From the NCBI RefSeq assembly GCF_030052815.1, contig NC_079504.1, forward strand, positions 43,576,206-43,640,205: a stretch of DNA of 64,000 nt. The letters are read 5' to 3'. Shown one piece after another: positions 35,462 to 45,890 of the stretch. Source of the DNA: Hevea brasiliensis (taxonomy: Eukaryota; Streptophyta; Magnoliopsida; Malpighiales; Euphorbiaceae). The position numbers and the translations under genes were made by a program. Each line of letters starts with the position of its first letter. The first letter of the stretch is position 1. The notes under the pieces are model-generated. The model was given only the letters and a program-made list of their open reading frames with translations, was not told the origin of the DNA and did no database searches.

Positions 35462-36929
35462 TCATACACTTGTATTGTATAGGTATTTTAAGATACATTT
35501 TATTGCATTTCATAAGCATTTAGTTAGTTAATTACATGATTTCTTATTAGTTTCATTGCTTTTTAGGATTTTTAATTACTTTGGCTTAATTTGTTGATTT
35601 CTGTGTTTTATCAGATGATTTTATTCAGCCCAAAGACCTAAAAATTCATTTGAACAAGTTGGGAAGTCAAAAGAAACAACATCTATACTAAGGAAGATTG
35701 CATAGGCCGTGCACTGGGCACCCTTGCCCCATGTAACTGACTACCAAAAGAGTGCTGAGAAAGAACAATTACAACGGCCATATAAAGGGACCCATGTAAA
35801 GGTCCCTAGTTTGTGTAACCTTCTGCCACCCCAAGATTTGAAAGCCTTAATAACTCTAGTGAGTTACACAGCCTGCCCCGTGTAATGAAGCACGGGTTGT
35901 GTAAAATGCCTAAGCTTAGACTCCAAGTCAACTCCAACTCTATTTCGCTCAACTTGGATAGACTTCTAAGGCCTCCAGGACTCCAAATTGAGGGTTTTTT
36001 ATGCCAGATATAAATACAAGAAGTTAGGAACAAGCTAGAGATTGCACCTTTTACATTCTAACTTAGATTTTCTACAATTTAGAGAGATTTGCACTAAGAT
36101 TTTTAAGAGAGATTTACAGCCAAAGTTTCAAAAGTCCAAAGATGCAAAATCTTCTATCTGGGTTTCTTTGTTCTATTTCTTCAAGTGTTTTATCATTGTT
36201 ATTTTATTTTTACGTTGATTGTTAAATTCACCATGAGTGAGTAGTTTTCTTAATTCTAGGATTAGGGTTGTAGCACTTTCAATTCTATTAAGGATTCACA
36301 TTAATTTTATTTTATAAATTTGGAGACTTGTTCTTTGATTCAATTTCTTGTGATCTTAATGCATACGATATGTAGAGCTCCATTTAATCATGATTTTAGA
36401 TATTAATTAAAGAATTGAATGGTGAAGATTAATATTAAAAAATCAAGATATTGAACTTAGGGTTTTTGACCTAGAGATAGGCTGAGATTCTATATGGAGT
36501 TCATAATTAATCAAAGAGCTTAAAGGGTCTTAATTAATATTGATTGCCATGAAAGTATGGTTCATATTAATTAAGATACACCTTGAGTGCCTTGAGAGAG
36601 AACTTAAGATAGTTTATGATTAATTTTCTTCAAAGTAATAACTTTTCAATTTGTTGAATAAATGATATTAGATCTGTAATAGGTTGAAGTGTGAACCCCT
36701 AATTCTGGAATTGCTTTTATTAATTGATTTCTTTAATTAAACTGTTAAGCTTTCTTCCATTTGATTAATTTAGAGTAACTTAGTTTAGATCTTCTTCGCT
36801 ATAATTGGTAGTCTAGATAGTTATAATTGTTGTTAGTTTAGCACTCACCAAGTTCTTCATGGGAACAATACTCACTCACTACTGTATTACTTATTAACGA
36901 TCCGTGCACTTGCGTGATTTTACACAACA
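35462..36929 (+). repeat. Athila LTR, second copy (right end of the nest)
   Basis: It starts at TCATACACTTGTATTGTATAG after GGGGGTA and ends TTTTACACAACA. Palindromic ACACGG-type motifs occur near 35700-35910. Non-retroelement DNA with an F-box fragment starts within 85 bp of its end. Confidence 0.75.
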
Positions 36930-37013
36930 TCCAACAACTTCTAAACGATGCATTTTGAGAAGAGTTGGCAAAGTTGAAAAACCAGACCAGAATTATCAAG
37001 GAGAAAAAGGGTG

Positions 37014-37130
37014 ATGGCCAATCTGTCTGGAGAGATGATAGAAGAGATACTCTCCTGACTACCCATCAAGTCTCTTGCTCGATTCAACTCTGTGTCTCTA
37101 AGTCTTAGTGCTCTTTAATCCCTCAGCTCC
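37014..37130 (+). pseudogene. F-box gene fragment (broken)
   Basis: From ATG 37014 the frame reads MANLSGEMIEEILS, a TGA stop at 37056-37058, then LPIKSLARFNSVS. After a 2-bp insertion (CT) it continues as KS, a TAG where Trp is expected, and CSLI. This is the N-terminal F-box motif (EEILxRLPxKSLxRFxxVSKxW) that docks Skp1 in SCF ubiquitin ligases. The first stop fits CGA to TGA and the second TGG to TAG. No substrate-binding C-terminal domain follows. It lies 85 bp from the Athila block, which may have truncated it. Confidence 0.8.
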
Positions 37131-38197
37131 TATTTTGCCATGTTTTTCACTGTAATCTTTCTCTTGATTGTATACGTTGTGGGCTACCATTCCATTGATC
37201 TGCCAAATTCCACTCATAGGCAATTCATTTTCTTCCCATTTTTTTTGGGTATCCTGAGTGCAAAAATTCAAGCCTAATTTTCTTCTTATGATGATTTTGC
37301 TACTTAATTGTGCTTGGTTAGAAAATTCATATTCTTGTATTTAACAATTAACTACACAGTTTAAATGAATTTTCATATAATTACACTGTCTTCAAGGTAC
37401 TGCAAGTAGAAGCTAATATTTGCTACTTGGATTGGAAGGTAGAATGCCAAATTCAACAAGATAGTTGAGAAAGGTGAGCCAACTTCAACAAGATAGTTGA
37501 GAAAGGTGAGTTTTGTGAACCAGGCTACTTAACCTCCACAAACTGGTAAATGTTTTTAGACAATTGTTTTGGCCATTGTAGCAGATGTTCCCTTGCTTTA
37601 ATCAGAATATCTAGTATCCATAAGTTTTGTCCATATGTGTCAGTTGGAGTTGGATATTTTGAGTAAATGGATTTTTTTTTTGTTTTTTAGTTGGATCTCC
37701 ATAGAGACTTCATTGGAGAAATCAATGACGTAAGGAGCTTAAAAATTTTCTACTTCATTACATAGATAAATACTCGACATAACAAGTCTCACATTTCTGA
37801 ATTCTGATAATACACTCAAAAAGCAATTCCCTGTGAACAAAACTGTTGTCCATTAGCATCACACTTGTATACTAGCACCACTGCAAACTATTCTATTACA
37901 TGATCTGGAGTTGCTAGTTACCACTTGAATGACTCACTAAATGCAATTTTAAGCATTCCAAGTAGAAAGCTCTACTCTGGGGTCTGCCCGAACTTCTCAC
38001 ATCATCTTCTCAACCAACACGAATGCAACTACAGATACTCATCTCATTACCCTACTCAGTACTCGCACATAAGTATACTAGTAGCATTTTCTTTTTGCAT
38101 ATATCGAACAAGCTAGAAATGTAAAGAAAGAGTCAAAATTTTTTTAACACATAGTAATGCTACCCTTTTTTTTCTTTTGCTTCCAGTGAGCATCTAA
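37131..38197. other. Intergenic region with a 34-bp duplication
   Basis: No gene recognised. A stretch ending ACAAGATAGTTGAGAAAGGT is duplicated in tandem at about 37446-37510. The 3' untranslated part of the DUF506 gene probably lies in the right part, but no clear AATAAA could be assigned on the - strand. The + strand frame 37925-38116 shows nothing recognisable. Confidence 0.5.
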
Positions 38198-39538
38198 TTA
38201 AGTAACTATCACAGCAGGAGTTACAGAGAAGTGGAAGCAAGATTCATGAGCTTGCCTTGATGAAAGTGGAGAAAATTTATTACTTGAAGAATCGTCAATT
38301 GACTCTCCTCCTTTTGTGGAAGAACTTGACCATTTCATTTGCACGAAGCTTCTCTTTCTCCATGGACCCATATGGATTTTCTTCTCTTTCATTGATCTCT
38401 TGGCTGAGTCACAGAGAATACCAACAATGGCATTTAGGTAGTCAGCTTTTCCTATGTAATATTTTGGCAATTGGGCTATAAGTTTCTTGTACTCTTCACA
38501 TGCTTTTGCTATCTCAAATTGTTCCTTGAATTCCAATTCTATTAGGTATGGGATTTGCTTCTTTTTTCCACTTGTGCTCACAATTACTTCAATGTACTCA
38601 TGTTTCCCTTCAATAAGAAAGAAAAGATTAAAAACTAAAAATTAAAAAGAAAACATTAATTGCAACTAAAGCTGCTTAGTACTTAACCACTTACACTGCA
38701 GACATATTTTGTTTAGGTTTTGATTCATAATTCAGGAGATAACCCTAATACAATTGAGTTAGGAGGGTGTTTAATTTAGCTCGTGAAATTAGTTTATAAG
38801 CACACTTATAAAGCTAATATAAGCTTACCAGTATTTAAAATTTTATACAATTACGCATTTGGTTAAAATACTTATAAGTGGCTGATAAATAACTAATATG
38901 TTTGGTAAAAAGTAATTTATAAGTACATTTATTATTAAAATAGCTAAAAATATATTAATAGCAATATGTGGTAAAATTTTAAAAATTAATGAGTATAATA
39001 TAATAAAATATTTAATCAAATTAACTTGTAAGTATCAAAATGAAAAAGATGGTAATCCAACTTACTTTTTTTAGCTTATAAGTTTAAAAAATGTTATAAA
39101 CAAACCATTAAACTTATTTTTAGAGCTTATAAATTGATTTATCAAGAAAACTAAGACAAACACCATTTAAATCTCATTACTATAAATTACCTATATAAGC
39201 AATAGATTCAAAGAAAAATGAAAGATAAATACCTCCAGGGAATTTTTTAGTGTGTTTCCTTTGGGAAGTACAGAGAGAAGCGCTGAATCCTCTTTGGCAG
39301 AGCAAATCAACAACCTTTTGTCTAAAACAAGTAATGGGCTCAAGGCATTTGCAAGAATCTCTCTCTTTTGCCATCTCTATTGTTTTGTTGATCTCTTGCC
39401 TCAACTTTGATACTGTTAAGCTATAACGTTCCAACACCTCCTGCAAATACTTCATCTGTTTAATTAAATATGTTTTTTTTTTAATAACCACAAGCATCTC
39501 TTAGTCCACTGAGTTAGAGTTAATGCTACTCAGCCTGG

Positions 39539-39606
<68 letters not shown>

Positions 39607-40954
39607 CTTTGCTTTGCATCGAATTATTAAATGAGTTATATGATAGGAGATTTGCTTGAACTCCTCGTTTTTATTTATTTAATTAGAAACAATATTTTTT
39701 AAAAATAAACATGATATAAATTTGATATGAAATTTATATTTTTTTTATTTAATTTATATTAAATTTAAATTTAAAATCTTATAATTTTATAAAATATCCA
39801 GTTTTTTCAATAAATTATTTTTTAAAATATATTAGTGTAATTAAATCTAAATTGCTTTTCAAAACGTTTAAAAGATTCCATAATTAAAAAAAAGAATTCA
39901 CAATTAAGAGGATACATATTCATAATAATAATTTTTAAAAATAAAAAAAAAATTATTACTTTTTAATCAAAGATAAATATGCACATACACAGTTTAGAAA
40001 ATGGCATACTAACTCTTAATAAAATTATAACAATTTTATCAAAGTGTGCTAAGCTTTCTTTTTTATAAGTAAATTTTTATTTATACATTATGAAACTTAT
40101 TTCTTAATTTTTTTTTAATATTTATGGGTATTTTAGATTTACAAATATTAAGAAAAATGAAAATAGTATACACTAAAAAATCTAGGTTTGATGACACAAC
40201 GTACACGTGGCAGTATTATAACCAATATTCTTAGGGTAGGCTACATGAATACTAAGTATTGCAAAAAATTGAGCGCATGTAAATAATTACAAAGAGAAAG
40301 GAACCTGATTATCTTCATAAAATAACATATCTATTTGTCCATTTCTTTTTTTTTTTTTCCTTTTATACTGCATTGTTTGCTTATTCATAAATGAATTTCA
40401 ATCTAAAATATATAAAAAAATTAAGAAATTTTAGTTTATTATTATAAAAAGATTTGGAATTCATTACTTACAGATAGTCATACTTCATCCCATTAATTAA
40501 AAAACTAATTAAATATTTGTACCCAAAAAAAAACTAATTAAAGATTAAGAAAGATTCCTAAATGATGATGTTACGAATATTATTTCTTTAAGAAATAATT
40601 AAAATAGATTTCTTGAAGGGATAAAAAAAGCAATAATTTGAACTAAAATTGATAATTCAAGGCCAGAATAAAGAAAGAAAGAAAGAAAAGAAGAAATTTA
40701 ATAATAAACCTGAAGCAAAGCCTCTTGTGATTCCCAGAAAATGATCCTTTCCATGGAGTCGTGCAAATGGGTACTGTGATGATCAATAAAGGAATCATCA
40801 TCATCATCATAATCATGAGCATCAAAAGAAGGATCAGAATCATCAAAAACTTCATCAAGAAACAAAGAAACTCTCTCTTCAAGGCTGTCTTCCATGCTTC
40901 TTCCATCTCCATAACCAAGAAGAGCCTTCTCTTCAACAAGATTGTTAACACCCA

Positions 40955-40955
<1 letters not shown>
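38198..40955 (-). CDS. DUF506 (PDDEXK_6) family protein, 3 exons
   Basis: Exons on the - strand are 40955-40710, 39440-39233 and 38607-38198. Joined they give 864 nt, 287 residues, with no stop and GT/AG introns (CAG|GT, GCAG|G; GAG|GT, GAAG|G). The N-terminus is acidic (FLDEVFDDSDPSFDAHDYDDDDD), then WESQEALLQEVLERYS, a Cys-containing block (CKCLEPITCFRQKVVDLLCQ, RGFSASLCTS), FPGGKHEYIEVI, IPYLIELEFKEQFEIAKACE, YYIGKADYLNAIVGILCD and MKEKKIHMGPWRK near the end. These are the hallmark blocks of the plant-specific DUF506 family (PD-(D/E)XK-like fold). Biochemical role is unknown; an Arabidopsis member is reported as a root-hair growth repressor. An in-frame upstream ATG exists at 41093. Length and domain content look complete, so it is likely functional. 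Confidence 0.93.
38766..39164. mobile_element. MITE-like element in intron 2 of the DUF506 gene
   Basis: The left end is GGTGTTTAATTTAGC ... TTAGTTTATAAGC. The reverse complement of the right end is GGTGTTTGTCTTAG ... AATTTATAAGC. Length is 399 bp, AT-rich and non-coding. The terminal GGTGTTT and internal CTTATAAG style are common in plant hAT-like MITEs. I could not find a convincing target duplication. Confidence 0.6.
39540..39605. repeat. (ATA)n microsatellite, ~22 units, intron 1
   Basis: An uninterrupted ATA/AAT run in the first intron of the DUF506 gene, 100 bp from the exon 2 acceptor. Confidence 0.97.

Positions 40956-40960
<5 letters not shown>

Positions 40961-40996
<36 letters not shown>
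40961..40996. repeat. (CT)n microsatellite in the 5' leader of the DUF506 gene
   Basis: About 17 CT units (GA in the mRNA) end 6 bp upstream of the chosen ATG at 40955. Read in the frame of the gene it would encode alternating Arg-Glu. Confidence 0.95.
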
Positions 40997-41000
<4 letters not shown>

Positions 41001-41118
41001 TTTGATTTTTCCAAGGAAGGACAGATAGATATTGATGGGAAGGTAGAAGAAAGAAAGAAACAATGGATGAAGATGAAGAAAAGGCTCTTGCAAGACAAAA
41101 TGTGCATGAGGTCCCCAA

Positions 41119-41127
41119 TATTTATAG
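41119..41127 (-). promoter_or_regulatory. TATA box of the DUF506 gene
   Basis: The - strand reads CTATAAATA, a near-perfect plant TATA box. A start site about 30 bp downstream would fall near 41090. That leaves a 5' leader of ~135 nt before ATG 40955 and places the upstream in-frame ATG (41093) at or before the cap site. Confidence 0.65.
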
Positions 41128-42066
41128 CCTTTCTTTTCTTCATCACTATTTTATATATTCAAGATAATATGCTTTTTGTCCAATTATTCTTTCTGAAAAT
41201 TCTTGCCTTAAACAGGTTGACATATACTCAATATATAAACATATAAGACTCATATATTTAATAGATAGATCTTATTATATATCTTATACTTTAAATTTAT
41301 ATAAATATATAAAACTCATATATTTAATAGATAAATCTTATCGTACATTTTATATTTTAAATTCATAATAAACCGTATCTAAAGTAAAATGGATGGCTTT
41401 CGACGTAGACCATTGTGGTTCTTGAGCTTATAAGTCTAAGATTTCTTTTCTTTTTGCACACAGTGAATTTTTTTTTGAGAAAGAACTCAATTATTCAGCT
41501 ATTATTAGTATGTATGCAAGTAATAAATTTTCATTTATAATTATATATGACACATTATCCCCGCTTTAGATGAAATTTTTAAAAAATATAGTAATTTTTA
41601 TGTGTATTTATTGCATTCAGCATTTTCTAATTTTTATTTTATATTTAATGAAAATAAAATTTAAAATTTTCAGCTTTTATCAATAAAATGTGTGCATTTG
41701 GAATTAAATAGTAAATTCTATATTAGATGCAGAGTGTATATATGTGTAGGTTATATAAGAATAAGAACTCTATTAAAATTGTCATGCTTTTAATAGCAAT
41801 TCATTCATGTCATTAACTTATATGTGCATGTATTTTATTTATTGATAAAAAAAATTAAAAATTTAGGATTTAATTTCAGTTTGAAATATTGAAAGGTTTG
41901 ATTTGATTTCTAATTCAACAAAATACGTTCAAATTATTAACGGTTCATCTGTGCACAGGTGTGTATATATCACATTTATGAAAAATATTTTCTAAGAGGC
42001 CAAACTACAAAAATAAATTAAACGATTTTTGCATCAATTTCCCACCATGTCATGCTTGAAACTGAT
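41128..42066. repeat. AT-rich intergenic region with a 66-bp tandem duplication
   Basis: ACTCATATATTTAATAGATA starts at 41248 and again at 41314; the two ~66-bp units (41246-41377) differ at several positions. The rest is AT-rich with no ORF of note. Confidence 0.7.
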
Positions 42067-42940
42067 TGTTAGGAATGCAATGGATGCTAAAGAGGATGAT
42101 TGGTCGGAGTTCGGTTTAATTATTCGTGACTGTAAACATTTTCTTCCTCGGAATTCAGAAGTCCCTTCATTGGATTAATAGACAAGCTAATAGAGTTATT
42201 ATTTTTAGCCAGGTAACTTCATTTAATGCTAATTCTATTGGAGTGAGTCTCATGGTTTTTAATATGATATTTTGTTATTTGAGGTTAAGAATGGTAATGT
42301 GTCGGGTTTTTATAAGTACCAAATCTGTCGAATCTTAATAGGACGAATTTAGGTAATATGAAATTGGGTTCGGGAATGATTTGGATTTAAAAATATTACT
42401 CGTAATAGGTTCGGATTTCACATATTGAGTATCCGTTACCCAAACTCGTTTATATAAATATTTATTTAAATATAAAATATATTTTTTATAATAATATTTA
42501 TAAATTTTATATTGTTATTTTAAATAAATAGAATTTAAATATTTTAAGAAATTATTAAATTTTTAATATATAAATTACTAATAAAAATAAATTTTTATGC
42601 ATATTATTATTTAAAATATATAAAATAAAACAGATTCGGGTATTTTTTGGATAATAACAATCAAATTTGAAATGGTTTCAGATAATTAATAATAAATTTT
42701 AATCGGGTTTGGGACGACTTCAGGTTTTGAAAATATTAATGAGGTCTGGGTTTGGGTAAGGTGATTTTCATAGGTATCTTACCCGTTGTCATCCCTATCT
42801 AAGGTTTTTCAGGTTTTTTCACTTGCTATTATTGATCCTAGGTTGAGTGTATGTGGGGTTCTGATGACCAGGTTAGTTTAGATCAGCTTTGCCAAGATTT
42901 TCCTTGATTGATTAATAAAAATTATGTTTCAAAAAAAAAA
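42067..42940 (+). mobile_element. LINE (L1-type) 3'-end remnant
   Basis: It encodes pieces of the RNase H-like C-terminus typical of plant L1 elements: DDWSEFGLIIRDCK and, in another frame, WINRQAN. The same segment is NDWSEFGQIIYDCK in the LINE at 63345. It ends with TTTTGATTGATTAATAAA-like sequence and a poly(A) run at about 42931-42940. A ~50 bp part before WSEFG is deleted. The tail is split by a ~500-bp unrelated insert (42290-42795). Confidence 0.75.
42290..42795. repeat. AT-rich non-autonomous repeat inserted in the LINE remnant
   Basis: The left edge reads ATGGTAATGTGTCGGGT. The right edge, reverse-complemented, reads GGGATGACAACGGGTAAGATA, a loose inverted match. The interior has TTCGGG, CGGATTT and CGGGT clusters in an AT-rich background, a form seen in many uncharacterised plant MITE-like repeats. 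Borders are approximate and no TSD is certain. Confidence 0.4.
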
Positions 42941-43137
42941 TTCAAGCATTTAAATCTAGAGATAATTATTTTAAATTTTAAAATTTATGAAAATTTTATT
43001 TAAATTTTAAAATCAATTTAAAGGATTATGTTTAATCTAATGCGACAAGTCAAGTGACATTTTTATTAATGAGTATGCATATGCTACATCATATAAAATT
43101 AAAGAAATAATTATTATTATGGTAAATCCCTTCCTTC

Positions 43138-43206
<69 letters not shown>

Positions 43207-43715
43207 CTCTTTCTCTACCCCTCTCCAATTACATATATCTCTCTCCCCCTCTTATGCAAACTATACTCAAATCTCACTTTCCATTCCCCTGCAAACTACA
43301 CGTATCTCTCTCTTTCTTCTACATCTATGTTATCTCAAGTCACTTAGGCATGAAAACTTTGGGCTTTCTTGTTTTTGGGGTTATCTCAACTAAAATGAAT
43401 ATTACTGAGTTCAAACCTATTAATGACTAATGACCTAAATTTTGAGTTCAGTTTAGGCAGTTTAGATTTGTAACTGTTTTTGCATATGTTAGCCTTGATA
43501 TTCAATTTTTGGCACATGTTGACAAATGTTGAAATTGATGGTGATTGACCTTTTTGTGGGAGATGGATCTTGTTGTTGACCATGTTGTGCTTGTGGATAT
43601 TTGGAAGATATGGCACCTTCTAACCTAATGATCGATGGTATGGTGTCCTAGAGTTAACTTTCCTAAAGATTATTATGAGACATAAGGATTTGTTTATGGT
43701 TATGTTATAGGTGAA
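42941..43715. other. Intergenic region with (CT)31 microsatellite
   Basis: A pure CT run spans 43141-43202, followed by a looser CT-rich stretch to about 43320. The frames on both strands are produced by it (Leu-Ser or Arg-Glu repeats). I recognise no gene here. Confidence 0.85.
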
Positions 43716-44256
43716 TGATACTACCGGCCCAAAAATCAAAGTCAGATAGTCAAAGTTATGTCCAACATGGAAAGTTAAAGACAAAAATACTTCTAACGTG
43801 GCAGAAAGGAAAGTTGAGCAAAGGTGTAGATCAAAAGAAATGAGTAAAGAAAAAAACCGAATAAAAGTTTCATTTGCCCAAAAGGGAGAACAGAAGCCAC
43901 ATTGAACAAATAATTGCGGTAACTACTAGAGACTAAATTTCATGGACTGAGCAATAATCACGTATGCAATCTAGTAAACAGCAGATTTTTGGAGATTTAG
44001 CCAAGATCACCACAGTAGACAAAGCAATGACTATTTCCTAAAAAGCCTATAAATGCCAACCAAAGCACAAGGAAGAGGTACGCTTACATCTCTATTATTC
44101 TTTGTTACTAAAGAATTCTTTAATCTCTCTTAGAAGGATTGAGATCTCTGACTTGACCGTTAGAGTGATCTACTAGAAGGCCATCCACCTCATCCTTTTT
44201 TCTTATTACAAGTCTACGTATCATCAGGGTCAAGACCACAAAGACCACCGGTAGCA
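43716..44256 (+). repeat. 5' LTR of the Tat element
   Basis: It starts near TGATACTACCGGCCC and ends CACCGGTAGCA before the PBS. A TATA box (TATAAAT, 44048-44054) lies within it, followed by a CT/AT-rich R-U5 region. No partner LTR is in the window; the start could also be TG at 43712. Confidence 0.7.
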
Positions 44257-44260
44257 TTAG

Positions 44261-44277
44261 TGGCATTGTCTGTGGAA
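44261..44277 (+). other. Primer binding site region of the Tat element
   Basis: TGGCATTGTCTGTGGAA, four bases after the LTR. It resembles the TGGCGCCGTCTGTGGGAA site common in Tat-type elements, with CG to CA changes. Confidence 0.7.
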
Positions 44278-44416
44278 AACCCAAATCACCAACTAAAATA
44301 TTTACATATGAGATCAGCTTTTTTTCTTTATGACATTCTCTCTTTGTGTTACTACCAGTAATCTTTAAGTTTTTTAACCTAATCATTCCTGCAATTTTTT
44401 GTGCTTTTTCTCTTCA

Positions 44417-45890
44417 ATGGCTGTAGATTCAAGGACCCCAAACAAGAGCATCATCTTTGTTACCCCTACATTGAAAGGAGATTTGCAATGTCCTTGGTCC
44501 CAAATATGGTCGCTCCCACTATCCCTTCTGATATGCTAAATCCATCACATAACATGGCCCCAAATCAACAAAACCCCTTCTAGGGAATGATGCTAAATCA
44601 AATTTTCCAATGCATCCAAGAGATGGAGGCCCAGATTTCATTCCTCAAAGGTTTGATCCCAGGGACTAGTGCCCCCACTAAGGACACCCACCCCAGAAAT
44701 AGGAAGAATCATAGAAGTTGACCCATCCAGAGGAAAAAGGAAAAATACAAAAAGCCACCCAATTAATAAACAATAACTCAGGAAAAAAGAATGGTGGAGA
44801 CTTGATAAGCGAACAAGAGGAGCAGTCAGACAAATCACCACACCCATAAATAAATTAGGGATTGGTGAGAGCAGTATAAAAACACCAAAAATAGGTTCTG
44901 GAAAAAGACATCAGCATGGGGGATGAATCTCCACTGTCTGCACCAATCATAGCCGAATAGTTCCCAATAAAATTCAAATTGCCCACCCTCGATAAATACG
45001 ATGGGACAACAAATCCAAGGAGACACGTGGTGAACTTCTGAACAATCATGATGCTCCAAAACATGAATGACTATCACTTGTGCAGATTTTTTTTTTTCAC
45101 AGCACTAACTAGCTTGGCACAAAAATGGTACCAGTGCCTTAAGCCCGAATCAATCTAGAATTTCCATCAGCTCACCACTGAGTTTAAGAATAAGTTTGTC
45201 TCCTCTATACCTCCTAAAAAGCTGTCTTCTGATCTCCAAAAAATAAAACAATGCAAAGGAGAGTCATTGAAAAACTACATTGCTTGTTTCAACATTGAGG
45301 CAATACAAGTAGAAAACTTAAACTATGAAACAGCATGTGAAGCTTTAAAAAAGAGGACAAGAAATATTAAATTTTTATATTCACTCATAAAAAACCCTGC
45401 AGCAGATTATTATCAATTAATGTAGAGGGCCCAAAAGTACATTAGATTGGATGACGAACGATAAGCCCTCAGAGAAGAAAGGAGTCCCAAGCAGAACAAT
45501 GATAAAAAAAAAATAGAACAAAAAGAACTACAATTCGGATTGAACTTACCATTTGGACAGGAATGGAGAGTAAAACAGAATGAGATTCCACAACTATATG
45601 CCTCTGAATGAGCTCAGATCTCGAGTACTTATGTAGATCCATAAAAATGGAGAATAGGTCAAATGGCTAAAGAAACTAAGACCAGATACTGCAAGTAAAA
45701 GAGATAAGGAAAAATTTTACAGGTTTCATAAAGATCATGGCCACACAACCAATGAATGTAGACAGCTCAAATATGAAATAGAGCAACTTATTAGAGATGG
45801 TCGACTCAGAAAATTCACTAGATATAGTCAAAATGAAAGAAGAACACTTGCACCTAAAAACAAGGATATCACTCTAGAGAAAGATGAAAG
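44417..45890 (+). pseudogene. Tat gag
   Basis: ATG 44417 opens MAVDSRTPNKSII. After a shift come proline-rich and coiled-coil parts. The capsid core follows: PIKFKLPTLDKYDGTTNPRR, then (after a T-run shift near 45088) ALTSLAQKWYQCLKPESI, FKNKFVSSIPPKKLS and ESLKNYIACFNIEAIQVENL. C-terminal RFHKDHGHTTNECRQLKYEI-like sequence lies at about 45720-45780. Multiple stops; several frames must be joined, so it is inactive. Confidence 0.8.

Larger units (their letters stand above)
12797..36929 (+). mobile_element. Athila-type Ty3/Gypsy element(s), outer layer of the left nest
   Basis: Reading on the + strand after the Tat insertion: gag remnant, protease, RT, RNase H, Copia insertion (15208-24949), integrase, post-pol ORF, LTR, then a second pol tail, post-pol ORF and LTR. 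The ORF after pol, long non-coding spacers and the pol motifs fit the Athila lineage. The 5' LTR is not in the window. All frames are broken. It ends next to host DNA at 36930. Confidence 0.85.

Noticed and set aside
40643..41246. Frames overlapping DUF506 exon 1 in other frames or on the + strand
   Set aside because: They are shadows of exon 1 and of its CT/AT-rich leader; only the - strand frame with the DUF506 blocks is supported by splice sites and family motifs.
43037..43430. Frames with long Leu-Ser or Arg-Glu repeats
   Set aside because: They are the translation of the (CT)31 microsatellite on the two strands.
44638..45077. Three - strand frames over the Tat gag
   Set aside because: They are antisense to the capsid core, which is readable on the + strand with family motifs.
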